64,000 bases of DNA, taken from contig CM044964.1 of NCBI GenBank assembly GCA_024516035.1, positions 13,773,597 to 13,837,596 of the forward strand, written 5' to 3'. Below are positions 34,345-46,589 of the stretch, in pieces. The translations under genes were made by a program, and so were the position numbers. Below the pieces are notes generated by a model, which saw only the letters and a list, made by a program, of their open reading frames with translations, had not been told where the DNA came from and searched no databases. Every line of letters starts with the position of its first letter. The first letter of the stretch is position 1. This stretch comes from Bactericera cockerelli (lineage: Eukaryota; Arthropoda; Insecta; Hemiptera; Triozidae).

Positions 34345-34420
34345 TTTCAAATTTTCGCCGCACTTGGGGCTCAAACCACCAATTACGAGGTTACAATTCG
34401 CTGTCTTTCCGATCAATACG
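34345..34420 (-). mobile_element. tRNA-like fragment
   Basis: GGGGCTCAAACCACCAATTA and GGTTACAATTCGCTG resemble family E in antisense. Confidence 0.45.
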
Positions 34421-35904
34421 AATACTTATTCGCTCGTTTCCTCTTTCTCTCTCTCTCGCACACAGTGTGTTCAAAAACGTTACAAAAATGCGTTTAATTG
34501 CTCTATAAATCAAGAGATTTGCAAAAAGAGAATTAAAATAACATAATAGGGGTCCCTAATCTAGGGCGGGGGAGGGCTGACAAATCACTATGAGGGACAT
34601 GAGGGTGTAGTGAGTTGTTTCTACAGTGATCTAATACGAAACGAAAACAATGCTGGTGTTTTTGTAGAAGGAGGATTAGGGGATGGAGCAGACCCTGGGA
34701 ATCTACTATAAGTATTATGATAATGATAAATAAAATCAATAGAAATAAATCAAGCTCGCCGGGAGGCGAGCGCTCGTCAAGTAGCGCCAGCCACCCGGCC
34801 TATATTAACACGAAACAGAGTTTATATGTATTTTGTTTTATTGTTTTCGCCCACTTAACGCAAACTTTTATCAATTTTTATTTCAAATTCGTAATGAGAC
34901 GCGAAAATAGATTGTGTTTCACGAAAGCGCGAGGTTCCTACGTACAGTTAAAGTCGTTTACTGGCCACGCCGAAAATCTTGAATTTCATGAAATTATTCA
35001 TACGGGTTTTTTTTTTTTTTTTTTTTTCAGACCAATTTTCTGTCAAGGGTACAGCAACGTGTGCTTATCGTGGAAAGACGTGAGATACGTTTTTGAAAAG
35101 GGAATTTTCATCTCTGCATACCTTTTATTGTTTCAAGTATTTATTTTTTATAGGATAGGAGATATAGCCTTCTAAAATAAATCGGGAAAGTTGCACAGAG
35201 CCGCCCCTGATTATCTTGGAGCTCCGATTGTGGTATTTTTCGAAGGGCCTTGTCATAGGAAAAAATATAAAAATATAACTAAAGTATTACACTGGACCAA
35301 ACTTGAGTTATACCCTTTGAAAGGAATACTTATTATGGAGCCCAGAGCCGTCTATTATTATCCTAGAGTTGTATTTCTGGTGTTTTTAGAAAGGTCTAGT
35401 CAAAAGGAATGAGATCACTTAATTTCAGATGGTTGAAACAAGTAGAAAAGTATTTAAAGCCATCTAAAGGAATATCTAAAATGAACCCTGGAGCCACGCC
35501 TATTTATCCCAAGTTGATGAATGAAGGTTCTTTCTAAAGGTCTAATTACGCAGAAATATACTACGATGTAAATAAAATGTTAGGAAAATCAGCGACAGTG
35601 TGAGACATAAAAATAAAAAACTGAAATAAGATTTATGAGAGTAACAAAAAATCTTTGCCTCACATAGAACTTATAATATGGGAAGGATCCAATCATCTTT
35701 GCTTCACCCAAGCTGCCAGCAGACTGAGTTATCAGCTAGAGAATAATAACGTTTTATAACTTCATTCAGAGATTTCTACATCAAGAGGTAAACTAGGTCT
35801 ATATTATGAGAAGTGTATAAAGTATTGGCCAGTAAAGGGAAAAATATTGATTAAAATAGATCAAAACAATAATAAATTATAATAAAATATTATGTATTGA
35901 GCAG

Positions 35905-36060
35905 TCTCTGTGGTCGTCGACTGGTGTAGGTAAAACACAAAGTTTGCAAGGTGACCTGGGTTCGAATCCCGGCTAGGTATAATTTTTTTTTACTCTGTAC
36001 ATTGGATGTCCGGTTTTCTCGTGAGAAAAAAAGCAGTAGTTGGTAGTTTGAGTCAACCTC
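35905..36060 (+). mobile_element. tRNA-derived SINE family F within repeat A
   Basis: GTGACCTGGGTTCGAATCCC (B box) is followed by ACTCTGTACATTGGATGTCC and CTCGTGAGAAAA, as in the - strand copies at 61845 and 62060. Confidence 0.7.
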
Positions 36061-36734
36061 CTTTGACCGTTTAATTTCGAACGAAGTGAGTATGGTTTTA
36101 CTCGATCAACATTGATTTGTCACAATCTAATTATCCATCTACCTATGTATGTAACATTGTAACATGATATAAGTTGCATTTTTTGTCCAATCGAGCTGAA
36201 ATTTTCAGGGTATATTCCATGGATTGGATATATGCTTATTAATTTATAATTATTAAATGTATTATCTAGTATAATGTCTCACTTCTTCTGTTTATACCTA
36301 CCAACTGATTATGCTGAATTAACACCATGTTTAGAAACTCGAAGTTAGCCAAATATGTATATGGGTCAACATTTCTTAGAGCCATAGTAAGAGGCAATTT
36401 CGGAACATACAATAATACTCGGCACTTTCATTTCCCCCTTTATTTTACCAAGATCGAATTTCCATCTACCTACCATGTACTTAGGTACATATTATAATTA
36501 AAATTGTATTGTAAACAAAACCACTAAACAAAGTTGTCCGTTATTAAACGAGTTCATAACTATTTTTTCAATACAAGGTTAAAACACTAGTTGATTATTA
36601 ATGAATTATTGTTAATGGATTTTAAGATTAAATAGGTATGTTTTTTTCTTCATTATTACTGGTTGAAGTTTCACAAAAGAAGCACCAATTTATCACACGA
36701 ACCTCATTTTAAAACGATTGTGACCAGTTGATTT

Positions 36735-36965
36735 TATTTGGTTTTAACGTCCTGATTTGAACTAGGCAGGACGGGGGGTTTTACCCTCCATTCGCTGGGA
36801 ATCGTTCCAGCTACCTACATTTAACTTGCCCAGCCTGGGTAGATTCCAGACTCATGTGTTTAGAGGGGAAAAAAATATTAGAAAAGTCTGGAACAACTGG
36901 GAATCGAACTCGAAATGTCTGAACTACGGGCAGTAGTTACAACCATTACGCCACGGAGGCTGGCC
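36735..36965 (-). mobile_element. tRNA-headed SINE sharing core and tail with the 5S family
   Basis: On the - strand: head CTCCGTGGCGTAATGGTTG, B box GAGTTCGATTCCC, core ACCCAGGCTGGGCAAG, GCGAATGGAGGGTAAAAC and tail GGACGTTAAAACC. The core and tail match the 5S-headed copy at 61184; the head does not. A sister is at 44900. Confidence 0.7.
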
Positions 36966-37079
36966 ACTGACAACTGACAGTCTAAATAAAGCATTTATTT
37001 TGATCAATGCTTTTGTATTATGAATCGTAAATTACATAGATCTCATTCAAAATTTACAAATATGTACCTACATTATAAA

Positions 37080-37570
37080 TATAAATAAAAAAACACTGCT
37101 AATTATGGACACATAACTTCCTCGTGATTGTTTCACATTGTATACACCTGGCAATTTTGATTTTTTCGACTAAATCACTTGTATCTTCAAAACCTCTTAA
37201 CCGATTTCCTTCAAATTTGTTTTATATGATAGAATACTATTTTTTCTACATTTTAGTTATTTTTGTTCACAAATTCATACTTAAATTAAAAAGGTACAAG
37301 CCTTATTTTTAATAAATGTATCTTTTTATTTCTTGATTGTGATGATGATGATGATGATGATAATAATAATATTACATTAACATTAATAGTAATTTTATAT
37401 AAAAATAAAATCTAGCTTACTAGACTTTTAACCTGGAACTTCGAGTTCAAGACCTCATTAAAGGCTAACCATCAATTTGGTATTTTATTTAGTTTGGTTG
37501 TTAGGTGGTATTCTAATGACAAGACTTTGTCCTCCACAGTTAAAATAATTTAGACAAATCTTATTACTAT
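37080..37570. other. AT-rich sequence with (GAT)n
   Basis: A (TGA)n/(TAA)n microsatellite at 37339-37371; otherwise nothing. Confidence 0.45.
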
Positions 37571-37952
37571 ACTTACTATAGATAAGGATAACGTACCCGA
37601 AAAGTACCCAAAAAAATACCGGGTACATTTACAAAAGTACCCGCACCGGGTACATAATAAAATTAGGTACCCGTACCCATACCGGGTACAAAATTTTGCT
37701 TGGTACCTATACCCGTACCGGGTACAACACTGGTGACAGTATAACACACTGGATCCGCATACCGTACTGGGTACCGATTTTATGAAATACTCGGTATTAC
37801 ACACTGGGACCGAGTACCGATGTATCGTACGTAGTAGGCGGGTACCGTTTTTATTAAATACTTGGTATTACACGCCGGGGCCGGGTACCATACTGGGTAC
37901 CGGTTCTATGAAATAATTGGTATTACAATAATACCCAAATACCCATCTCTAG
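37571..37952. mobile_element. GGTACC-rich degenerate array, possibly hAT-like MITE
   Basis: About a dozen GGGTACC/GGTACCC motifs occur. Its right half is three units of about 70 bp (37735-37935) ending ATGAAATACTCGGTATTAC or a variant. The edges TAGATAAGGATAACG and, inverted, TAGAGATGGGTATTTGG resemble each other and hAT-type ends. A related scrap ends at 38432. Confidence 0.4.
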
Positions 37953-38249
37953 AACTGGGTACAGCAGAGAGAGGTACTTCATTATTCCGATATTATCTAT
38001 GAATAATATTCAGGCTGTCGGTGTCCTAATATTTTTTCTTTTTGTCTCGTAGAAACAAGTCTTCTATTTGAAACTTCTTTGTCAAAAAATTGGACGTTTT
38101 AGGGAAATGTACATTATTTAATTCAGGTTATAAAATAGGAGGTGGAGCTTGTAATCTATTGAAACACTTGAAACTAAAACACCCAACAAATTTTGTGAAT
38201 CAAGATTCGTCTCCTGTAAACATTCTGAATGCAAAATTGTGAGATTTAG

Positions 38250-38435
38250 TTAGTGTACGGTGATTTTGTACTTGGTTCTTGAGTGATTACTCGAATCCAC
38301 TATTCCATTTACATCCGCTCGCAGAATCTCAAACACCAAGTACAAAAGAACCTCGGTAAATACTCAGTACTTTTATGTAATCGATTACTGAAGTACCGGT
38401 TCTATGAAATACTCGGTATCATCCATCTCTAATTA
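38250..38435. repeat. Fragment related to the GGTACC array
   Basis: AGTACCGGTTCTATGAAATA and CTCGGTATCATCCATCTCTA match the right end of the 37571 element. Confidence 0.5.
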
Positions 38436-38671
38436 TTGCCAACAATACTGAAACGGGGTAATTTTCTGTTAATGAATCTAGCAGTGGGTTTCAAAATTTG
38501 AAAAGATCAACAAAATTGCTGAGCGCTATCTAGTGCCACTCAATAAGGAATACACCTGTTATCTCAAGATTTCTCCTCTCTCCAGCAAGTACCGTGAAAT
38601 ATTTTTTCAGCATCTTTTTTTCTATCATTTTTTTTTTTCTCTTTGAATCAAAAGATACACATCCTTTAATT

Positions 38672-38758
38672 AAAAGTCTTTTTTCTTTTATCTGTTGATT
38701 GTTGACCAGTTTTTATTTAATCTATCATATGAAAATCAATTAAATCAAAAAGTAGTGA
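38672..38758. repeat. Left flank shared by both giant hairpins
   Basis: AAAAGTCTTTTTTCTTTTAT and AATCAAAAAGTAGTGATA also precede the hairpin at 46069 (45990-46068). The mobile unit may therefore extend left of the palindrome. Confidence 0.6.
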
Positions 38759-39375
38759 TATCCCCCAAAAAACACTTCGTGTAAAAATAGTCGTCAAGTG
38801 TTGGAATGATTAAAAAGAACTGATATCAAAAACGTCAATTTTCTATGTTTGAAGGAAATATTTTTCACGTAATAAGTCTCTTGATAATTCAACCAAAATA
38901 ATAGCCTCACAACAACAATACACCTTTGAGCAAACTTCGATTTGGTATTTTGAGAATTTAACCAAAAAATAGCCACACAACAAAACAATGCTCTTGTAAG
39001 AACAATCTTGCATAATTACAGAACCACGTCCTTGACTGCACACTGTTTTGTTCTGAAATTTATGTGAAGTACGTTGCTAACAAAACAGTGTGCAGCAGTC
39101 AAGGACGTGGTTCTGTAATTATGCAAGATTGTTCTTACAAGAGCATTGTTTTGTTGTGTGGCTATTTTTTGGTTAAATTCTCAAAATACCAAATCGAAGT
39201 TTGCTCAAAGGTGTATTGTTGTTGTGAGGCTATTATTTTGGTTGAATTATCAAGAGACTTATTACGTGAAAAATATTTCCTTCAAACATAGAAAATTGAC
39301 GTTTTTGATATCAGTTCTTTTTAATCATTCCAACACTTGACGACTATTTTTACACGAAGTGTTTTTTGGGGGATA
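38759..39375. mobile_element. Giant foldback element, 292-bp arms
   Basis: Arm 1 (38759-39050) and arm 2 (39081-39375) are nearly perfect inverted copies; the main difference is three extra bases in arm 2. The spacer is 30 nt. Both ends read TATCCCCCAAAAAAC. The frames on both strands are the same peptide read from each arm. If transcribed, it would form a stem of about 290 bp. Non-autonomous, no transposase. Confidence 0.85.
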
Positions 39376-39379
39376 GTAA

Positions 39380-39910
39380 TAACAGTATTAGATAAATAGT
39401 AACAATAGTAGGGATAAATAGCATACCCTGAAATTCTGACTGTCACCCCCTATTATACATGTAACTTAAACTGATACAATGATACATAAGTAGATACTTG
39501 GATGTTTCGGGTTTTAATTGAAATAATTTTAAAATTATTTTAAAAAATCTAGTAACATTTTATTCCTCAATGCAATGCAAGGCTGTTCCCACACGAGTCA
39601 CGTAATGGTTACAATGGCAGTGAAGTGGGAAGACACGTCTCATTTCAATCCAGAGGAGATGTGGCTGATTTATTATAGCAACAATAGCGGCTTAAAATAT
39701 TATGTTTTGTAGCTGCATAATGTTTTTAATGGCAAGAGGGTGATGTGAAGAATTTGTTATTGAAAATTATCGTTATGAAAGAAAATTAGAAGCGCATATG
39801 GCAAATTATGGCTAGACCAATTTTGTTATGCGGGAAAACAAACAAATAAATACTTATTTATGACATTTGAATTTGTAATTTTCAAGGTTTAGAAGAATTT
39901 AAATGTTGAA
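39380..39910. other. Unassigned AT-rich sequence
   Basis: No family or gene recognised. Confidence 0.4.
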
Positions 39911-39913
39911 AAA

Positions 39914-40256
39914 GTCAGTGTCGATAGCGCGTTGAATGTACCGGTTCTCGTATGATCACTGAAGTTGAGCAACGTCCAGCGAGGTGAAGACATTGTGATG
40001 CTGACATTCCGGCCCAACCCGGGCTGGGTGAGGTTAATGTTAATTTTTTTTTTTTTTTTTTTTTTTGTTATATTGTATTTTGTATTTTCGTTTGTAATTA
40101 TTTGTATTGTATAATTATGTCCTATTATCTAATAAAGTGTAAATAAATAAATAAATGTGGGTAGCAGGTGTGTGAGTTTCCTGCGAATGGAGGATAACCC
40201 CCCCGTCGTGATATGACCATGCAGTTGAAGGCGACGTTAAAACAAAAACAAAAAAT
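39914..40256 (+). mobile_element. 5S-rRNA-derived SINE, interrupted
   Basis: Head: CGATAGCGCGTTGAATGTAC, CGGTTCTCGTATGATCACTG and AAGTTGAGCAACGTC match the first half of 5S rRNA in order. Core: CCCGGGCTGGGTGAGG. An insert of about 115 bp (40040-40155) splits it. The rest, GTGGGTAGCAGG, CGAATGGAGG and GGCGACGTTAAAAC, then an A-rich tail, follows. Confidence 0.8.
40040..40155 (+). mobile_element. Retroposed insert nested in the SINE
   Basis: A T23 run (40044-40066), then TTTGTATTGTATAATTATG, AATAAAG and (AAAT)n. A polyadenylation-like signal and A-rich 3' end suggest a retroposed fragment. Confidence 0.55.
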
Positions 40257-40259
40257 AAT

Positions 40260-41225
40260 AATATGTTAAAATTCATTATTTTAACCATAAACCCAAAATT
40301 TGACTATTTTACACACATGGTGTCCTCTATAAATAAATCCATGCAATCGTTTCGAAAACACCTGAGTGTAGCTTTTCTAAACTATTCTCAGAATCGAACC
40401 CGATACCCTACCTAAGCTTGGTAAGCGAGTATCTTGCCACTGAGACATTCTCTTCCATGCAACCTTTTCATTAAGCTTGTAATAAATTGGAACTCTATGA
40501 AAAGCTTTCTCAGACATTATGGACTATTATATGAAATGAGTAATTTGCAAAATTGGACCAAGAAAATACAACATATAAAAAATTCACATAAATATAACTA
40601 GAAAATTTCACATAAATATAAATCATGATCGCAGAAATAAGACAAAGTTTTCATACAGAAAATGAACAAACGTTCTCCATTCATACAATTCATAGTTGAA
40701 AATTGTACCATATTGAGAGAAGCAAGTTTAGTATAAGTTTCTTGAAGAACTGTAAGGAACTGCAAGCAATGAACTAGAGAACAACTGCAATAAAACAAAC
40801 AAATACTCCCTGAAAGAATTCATACGGAACAGGAAGGTGACCTTATTTACGTGAAGTATTCTCATAATGCATTAGAAGAGGCAAATGGACTGTGACTTTT
40901 ATATATGTAAGTGCATTTGTGAATGCCCTACATGTAGATTTTGTATTTATATTTATGAATCAGCTAATATGTGTGTGTCTCAGCTATACTTCTACACATA
41001 TTATGCATGAGAATCATGTATATGAGCCATATATCAGCTAAATGCTAAATATGCAGTGAGGAAACGTTTGAGATAAAGAGTTTGTTTGTCTTTGTGTATT
41101 CTACCGCAATCCCTTGCTTTCTGTATATTATGTATTTGTGTTCTAATTATTTTTTTCCTCTATACTACTAAACTATATTATTTACTGTCTCTTCCATTTT
41201 AAATACTTTGAAGAATACAGTTATT
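40260..41225. other. AT-rich, with one tRNA-like scrap
   Basis: CAGAATCGAACCCGATACCC at 40391-40410 is an antisense B-box region. Nothing else recognised. Confidence 0.4.
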
Positions 41226-41228
41226 GCT

Positions 41229-41272
41229 GTGTTTCGAACCATTTACGGCCGAAACACAGTGTTGAAATTACG

Positions 41273-41320
<48 letters not shown>
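41229..41320 (+). mobile_element. 3' stem-loop plus 45-nt poly(A)
   Basis: CTGTGTTTCG and CGAAACACAG pair around a 12-nt loop (41229-41260). A short stretch and an uninterrupted run of 45 A (41276-41320) follow. LINE 3' ends often have such a stem-loop; no target duplication located. Confidence 0.45.
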
Positions 41321-41324
<4 letters not shown>

Positions 41325-41329
41325 AACCA

Positions 41330-42570
41330 AGGGAAAAGTTTCAAAATTGAAATCCAATCTAATTGGTGTGGGTCTTAATCAAATCATCAAAGTAATCTTT
41401 TTAAAAATTACGGGTTAAAGTGGTTTATGTCAACATCCATCGTTATACAGATACCTACACCAAATAAACAAAAAAATATAATCGATAATTTTGTTGACAA
41501 TTAAAAATATTAGATCGATTGACAATAGATCGATTGATCGATCGAAATAGATCACTACAAGTGAGCAAAGAAAATGATGACAAAGTAGATAGAAATGGAG
41601 ATGAGAACAAAAGAGAAAAAGAAGATATACCAGGACAGCAAAATGAAGATTAGAACAGTGTGAAGACCAAGATAGGAAGAAGAATAAGAAACAGAAGAAG
41701 TGGATAACGGAAACGGATGTCGTAATGGGACAGCTCCAGCAGCCTGAGAGTACCTCTTCGAATCCCGCTCTGGCAGGAAACTGGCGTCAACCTTTGTGTG
41801 GGAAACCTGGACAGCAAGGTGTCGGGTATGAAAGAGGAGTAAGCCGCGCTGTCTATTAGAGATACATTAACGGAGATGTTATCTGGGTAATTATAACGTT
41901 CAGCTAGGCTGGGTGATTATGTTGTAAAGTGGCGTTCACGGGTCGAGGTGATCATTTTGTAGAGGAAGTGGCGATTATACAGAACTAATGGAAGATGTAT
42001 TGGTGAGTTCCCCTGGGATGTTTAGCAGAGGGAGAAACACTTTTATGTTAGTATGTATGTATTATAATTTCATAAATAAATTCAAGGTATGTTTTTTAGT
42101 CATAAATTAGAAGTCGAGTGGTCGGAGGAGCTACTGTGCTAAAAAATAATAAGGACTTATGTAATTGAGTGAATTTAATTGGAAGTAAAAATCCATATCA
42201 TGATACCTCGAAGTTTCTGAGTATAGTCCTAGTGCGCACACACACACACACTCACATTGTGAATATCTCGGGTAGTTTTTTTGTTGTTGCATTTTTAATT
42301 TTCTTCATTGCGTCCATCTGAAAACAATAATAATAATAATAATAATAAAAAACATTTCAAACATTCCATCTCAAGGCAGCCTCTTTGTCACCGGTCACGT
42401 CAGTTGTCCCTGGCTTAGCGCACTATTTACACACGGCAGAATTACAAAGAGAACAGGTGCAGGTCCATGCCAGCCAGAGCCATCGATAAACAATTGAACA
42501 TCAAATGCAGAGATAATTGAGCAAGAAAATTACAGAGTTGAACTTGGAATATAAAAAAAGCTGACACACA
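41330..42570. other. Unassigned; moderately GC-rich in the middle
   Basis: 41740-42030 is richer in G+C and contains a B-box-like CTTCGAATCCCGCTC. GATCGATCGAT at 41524-41545 and (CA)n at 42238-42250 are short repeats. No gene recognised. Confidence 0.35.
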
Positions 42571-42572
42571 CA

Positions 42573-42719
<147 letters not shown>

Positions 42720-42950
42720 CTTGAAGTCTTCAAGAAGCGAACCACTTCAAACAATCAAAACCTACAGAGCTGATGGCAATGTTTGGAACTACAGTTACAT
42801 GGTCGCAATAAAAATCTGATTGGGCCAGATAAGAGGGACCAGGAACTAGTCTAACCATCATAGTTGGAATTGTGTTAGTACTGTGTTCGACATCTTAATG
42901 TAAAAGGCAACTTAGGCAACTAGAAATTGAAAAGAAGAATAGCCAGATGT

Positions 42951-45234
42951 ATCAAGCTCGCCGGGAGGCGAGCGCTCGTCAAGCAGCGCCAGCCTACCGG
43001 CCTATATTAACACGAAACAGAGTTTATATGTATTTTGTTTTATTGTTTTCGCACACTTTCCGCAAACTTTTATCAATTTTTATTTCAAATTCGTAATGAG
43101 ACGCGAAAATAGATAGTGTTTCACGAAAGCGCGAGGTTCCTACGTACAGTTAAAGTCGTTTTCTAGCCACGCCGAAAATCTTGAATTTCATGAAATTTTT
43201 CATACGGGTTTTTTTTTTTTTTTTTTTTCAGACCAATTTTCTGTCAAGGGTACAGCAACGTGTGCTTATCGTGGAAAGACGTGAGCTAGGTTTTTGAATA
43301 GGGAATTTTTATCTCTGCATACCTTTTATAGTTTCAAGTATTTATTTTTTATAGGATAGGAGATATAGCCTTCTAAAATAAAACCGGAAAGTTGCACAGA
43401 GCCGCCCCTGGTTATCTTGGAGCTGCGATTGTGGTATTTTTCGAAAGGTCTTACCATAGGAAAAAATATAAAAATATAACTAAAGTATTACACTGGACCG
43501 AACTTGAGTTATAGCCTTTGAAAGGAATACTTATTATGGAGCCCAGAGCCGTCTATTGTTATCCTACAGACGTATTTCTGGTGTTTTTAGAAAGGTCTAG
43601 TCAAAGGGAATGAGATCACTTAATTTCAGATGGTTGAAACAAGTAGAAAAGTATTTAAAGTCCTCTAAAGGAATATCTATAATTAACCCTGGAGTCACGC
43701 CTAGTTATCCCACGTGCATGACTGAAGGTTCTTTCTAAAGGTCTAATTACGGAAAATTATAATATGATGTAAATAAAATTTTAGAAAAATCAACGACAGT
43801 GTGAGACACAAAAAGAAAAAACTGAATTAAGATTAATGAGAGTAACAAAAAAATCTTCGCCGCACATAGAACTTAAAATATGGGTGGGCCACAATCGTCT
43901 TTGCTTCATCCAAGCTGCCAACAGACTGCTTTATTAAAGTGGGAATAATAACGTTTTATAAATTCATTAAAAGGTTTCTACATCAAGAGGTAAACTAGAT
44001 CTATATTATTATTATGAGCAGTGTATAAAATATTGGCCAGTAGGAAGCAAAAATATTGATTTGCAGATCAAATGATAAATTTAATATAATAAAATATTAT
44101 GTATTGAGCAGTCTCTGTGGTGGTCGTCGACTGGGGTAGGTAAATTACAAAGTTTGCAAGGTGACCTGGGTTCGAATCCCGGCTAGGTAGAATTTTTTTT
44201 ACTCTGTACTTTTGATGTCCGGTATTCTCGTGAGAAAAAAAAAAACAGTAGTTGCTAGTTTGAGTCAACCTCCTATGACCGTTTAATTTCGAACGAAGTG
44301 AGTATGGTTTAACTCGATCAACATTAATTTATTTGTCACAATCTAACTATCCATCTACCTATGTATGAAACGTGATATAAGTTGCATTTTTGTCCGATCG
44401 AGCTGAAATTTTCAGGGTATATTCCATGGATATATGCTAGCCTATTAATTCATAATTATTAAATGTATATCTAGTACAATTTCTCACTTCTTCTGTTTAT
44501 ATCTACCAATTATGCTGAAATGACACCATGTTTAGCAACTCGAAGTAAGGCAAATATATGGGTCAACATTTCTGAACACATAATAATACTCGGCACTTTC
44601 ATTTTCTCTCTTTATTTTACCAAGATCGAATTGGTCATGTACGTAGGTACATAATATAATTAAAATTGTATTGTAAACAAAACCACGAAACAGAATTGTC
44701 CGTTTTTTAACGAGTTCATTACTAATTTTTCAATACATGGTTAAAACACTAGTTGACTATTAATGAATTATTGTTAATGGATTTTAAGATTAAATAGGTA
44801 TGTTTTTTTCTTCATTATTATTAACTGATTTAAGTCCCACAAAAGAAGCACCATTTATCACACCAACCTCATTTTAAAACGATTGTGACCAGTTGATTGT
44901 ATTTTGGTTTTAACGTCCTGATTTGAACTAGTCAGGGGAGGGTTTTACCCTCCATTCGCTGGGAATCGTTCCAGCTACCTACATTTACCTCACCCAGCCT
45001 GGAGGACTGTGATTCCAGACTCACGTGTTTAGAGGGGAAAAAAATATTAGAAAAGTCTGCAACAACCGGTAATGGAACTCGAAATGTCTGGACTACGGGC
45101 AGTAGTTACAACCATTACGCCACGGAGGCTGGCCACTGACAGTCTAAATAAAGCATTTATTTGGATCAATACTTTTGTATTTTCAATCGTAAATTACGTA
45201 GATCTCATTCAAAACTTACAAATAACTACCTACA
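42951..45234 (+). mobile_element. 2.3 kb repeat A, copy 2
   Basis: Same order and orientation as 34749-37072, starting ATCAAGCTCGCCGGGAGGCG and ending near CTACCTACA. It carries its own SINE F (44100-44275) and antisense core SINE (44900-45135), so these were part of the unit before it was duplicated or transposed. No frame is conserved between copies. Confidence 0.75.
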
Positions 45235-45463
45235 AATACAGGGCATACATAAAGTCTCGCTCAAGCCTGGGTTTCTCGAAAACGACTCAAAATATCAAAA
45301 AACGCTAAAACCCGTATATCTACACAGCCCCAGTCAGGCTGGAAATGGAAAAACTTCAAAATCTTAAATAGAATGGTGTGTCTTGTGGAATATTGTCTAA
45401 AGGTGTCATTGAGAGAATTTCATTACAACAAATTTCAGTGAGTTACGACTTGCCTTTTATATA

Positions 45464-45993
45464 TTTTATTTTAAGGTTGTTGTGATACGCAGTAATATTA
45501 TAAGACTATCATATAAAATGTTGGGTAATTTACATTGAACTAGTGCCGTTCTTGAGATACAGGGTCGGACGTCCTGCGTATCCATATATTTTGACGTATA
45601 ACTTGTTAACCGTAAATTATAGAAAAATGAAATTTGTCGATAAGAACTCCTTATGGCAAGACCTGTCGAACAAAATTTATAACTCGACATACACTCTTGA
45701 TGTTAGTTTCTGGTCGGTTTCGTCAGGCAGCCGGACGAACAAAAAAAAAAAAGTATCGAAAAAACAAATCAAGTTTTAACTTGTTCGAAAGGTTTTACCA
45801 CAAGGAGTTATTATCAACAGACTTCATTTATCTGGAATTTACGGTTAACAAGTTATACGTCAAAATATATGGATATTAGGCAGGACGTCCGACCCTGTAT
45901 CTCAAGAACGGCACTAGTTCAATATAAATTACCCAACATTTTATATGATAGTCTTATGATATTACTGCGTATCACAACAACCTTAAAATAAAA
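45464..45993. mobile_element. MITE with long terminal inverted repeats
   Basis: Ends TTTTATTTTAAGGTTGT and its inverse. The TIRs extend about 170 bp on each side (TTGAGATACAGGGTCGGACG and GTATAACTTGTTAACCG recur inverted), around a central unique part of about 190 bp. It directly abuts the left flank of the next giant hairpin, so one element may have inserted at the edge of the other. Confidence 0.75.
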
Positions 45994-46068
45994 GTCTTTT
46001 TTCTTTTATCTGTTGATTACTTTTTATTTCATCTATCAAAGGATTTCAACTAAATCAAAAAGTAGTGA

Positions 46069-46585
46069 TATCCCCCAAAAAACACTACGTGTAAAAATAG
46101 TCGTCAAGTGTTGGAATGATTAAAAAGAACTGATATCAAAAACGTCAATTTTCTATGTGCTGAAGGAATTATTTTTCACGTAATAAGTCTCTTGATAATT
46201 CAACCAAAATAATAGCCTCACAACAACAATACACCTTTGAGCAAACTTCGATTTGGTAATTTGAGAATTTAACCAAAAAATAGCCACACAACAAAACAAT
46301 GCTCTTGTAAGAACAATGGTTCTGTAATTATGCAACATTGTTCTTACAAGAGCATTGTTTTGTTGTGTGGCTATTTTTTGGTTAAATTCTCAAATTACCA
46401 AATCGAAGTTTGCTCAAAGGTGTATTGTTGTTGTGAGGCTATTATTTTGGTTGAATTATCAAGAGACTTATTACGTGAAAAATAATTCCTTCAGCACATA
46501 GAAAATTGACGTTTTTGATATCAGTTCTTTTTAATCATTCCAACACTTGACGACTATTTTTACACGTAGTGTTTTTTGGGGGATA
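46069..46585. mobile_element. Giant foldback element, 249-bp arms
   Basis: Arms 46069-46317 and 46337-46585 are, as far as I can read, perfectly inverted, with a 19-nt spacer. The ends TATCCCCCAAAAAAC and most of the arm match the element at 38759, whose arms continue about 43 bp further inward. The left flank is shared too. Confidence 0.85.
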
Positions 46586-46589
46586 GAAG

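Larger units (their letters stand above)
34749..37072 (+). mobile_element. 2.3 kb repeat A, copy 1
   Basis: Begins ATCAAGCTCGCCGGGAGGCG with a short palindrome and ends near GTACCTACA. The second copy is at 42951 in the same orientation with only scattered substitutions and small indels. Inside are a T20 run (about 35008), a tRNA-headed SINE F (35905-36060) and an antisense tRNA-headed core SINE (36735-36965). The 152-codon frame at 34717-35175 is not kept in copy 2, so it is not a gene. The TC start after an A recalls Helitrons, but I see no CTRR end. Confidence 0.75.

Noticed and set aside
34717..35175. 152-codon frame in repeat A
   Set aside because: The frame is broken in copy 2 at 42951, so there is no sign of selection on a protein.
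34749..37072. Repeat A as a Helitron
   Set aside because: It starts with TC after an A, but the right end has no CTRR or terminal hairpin.
38794..39340. Four frames giving the same peptides on both strands
   Set aside because: They come from the two arms of one palindrome, and have no recognisable domain.
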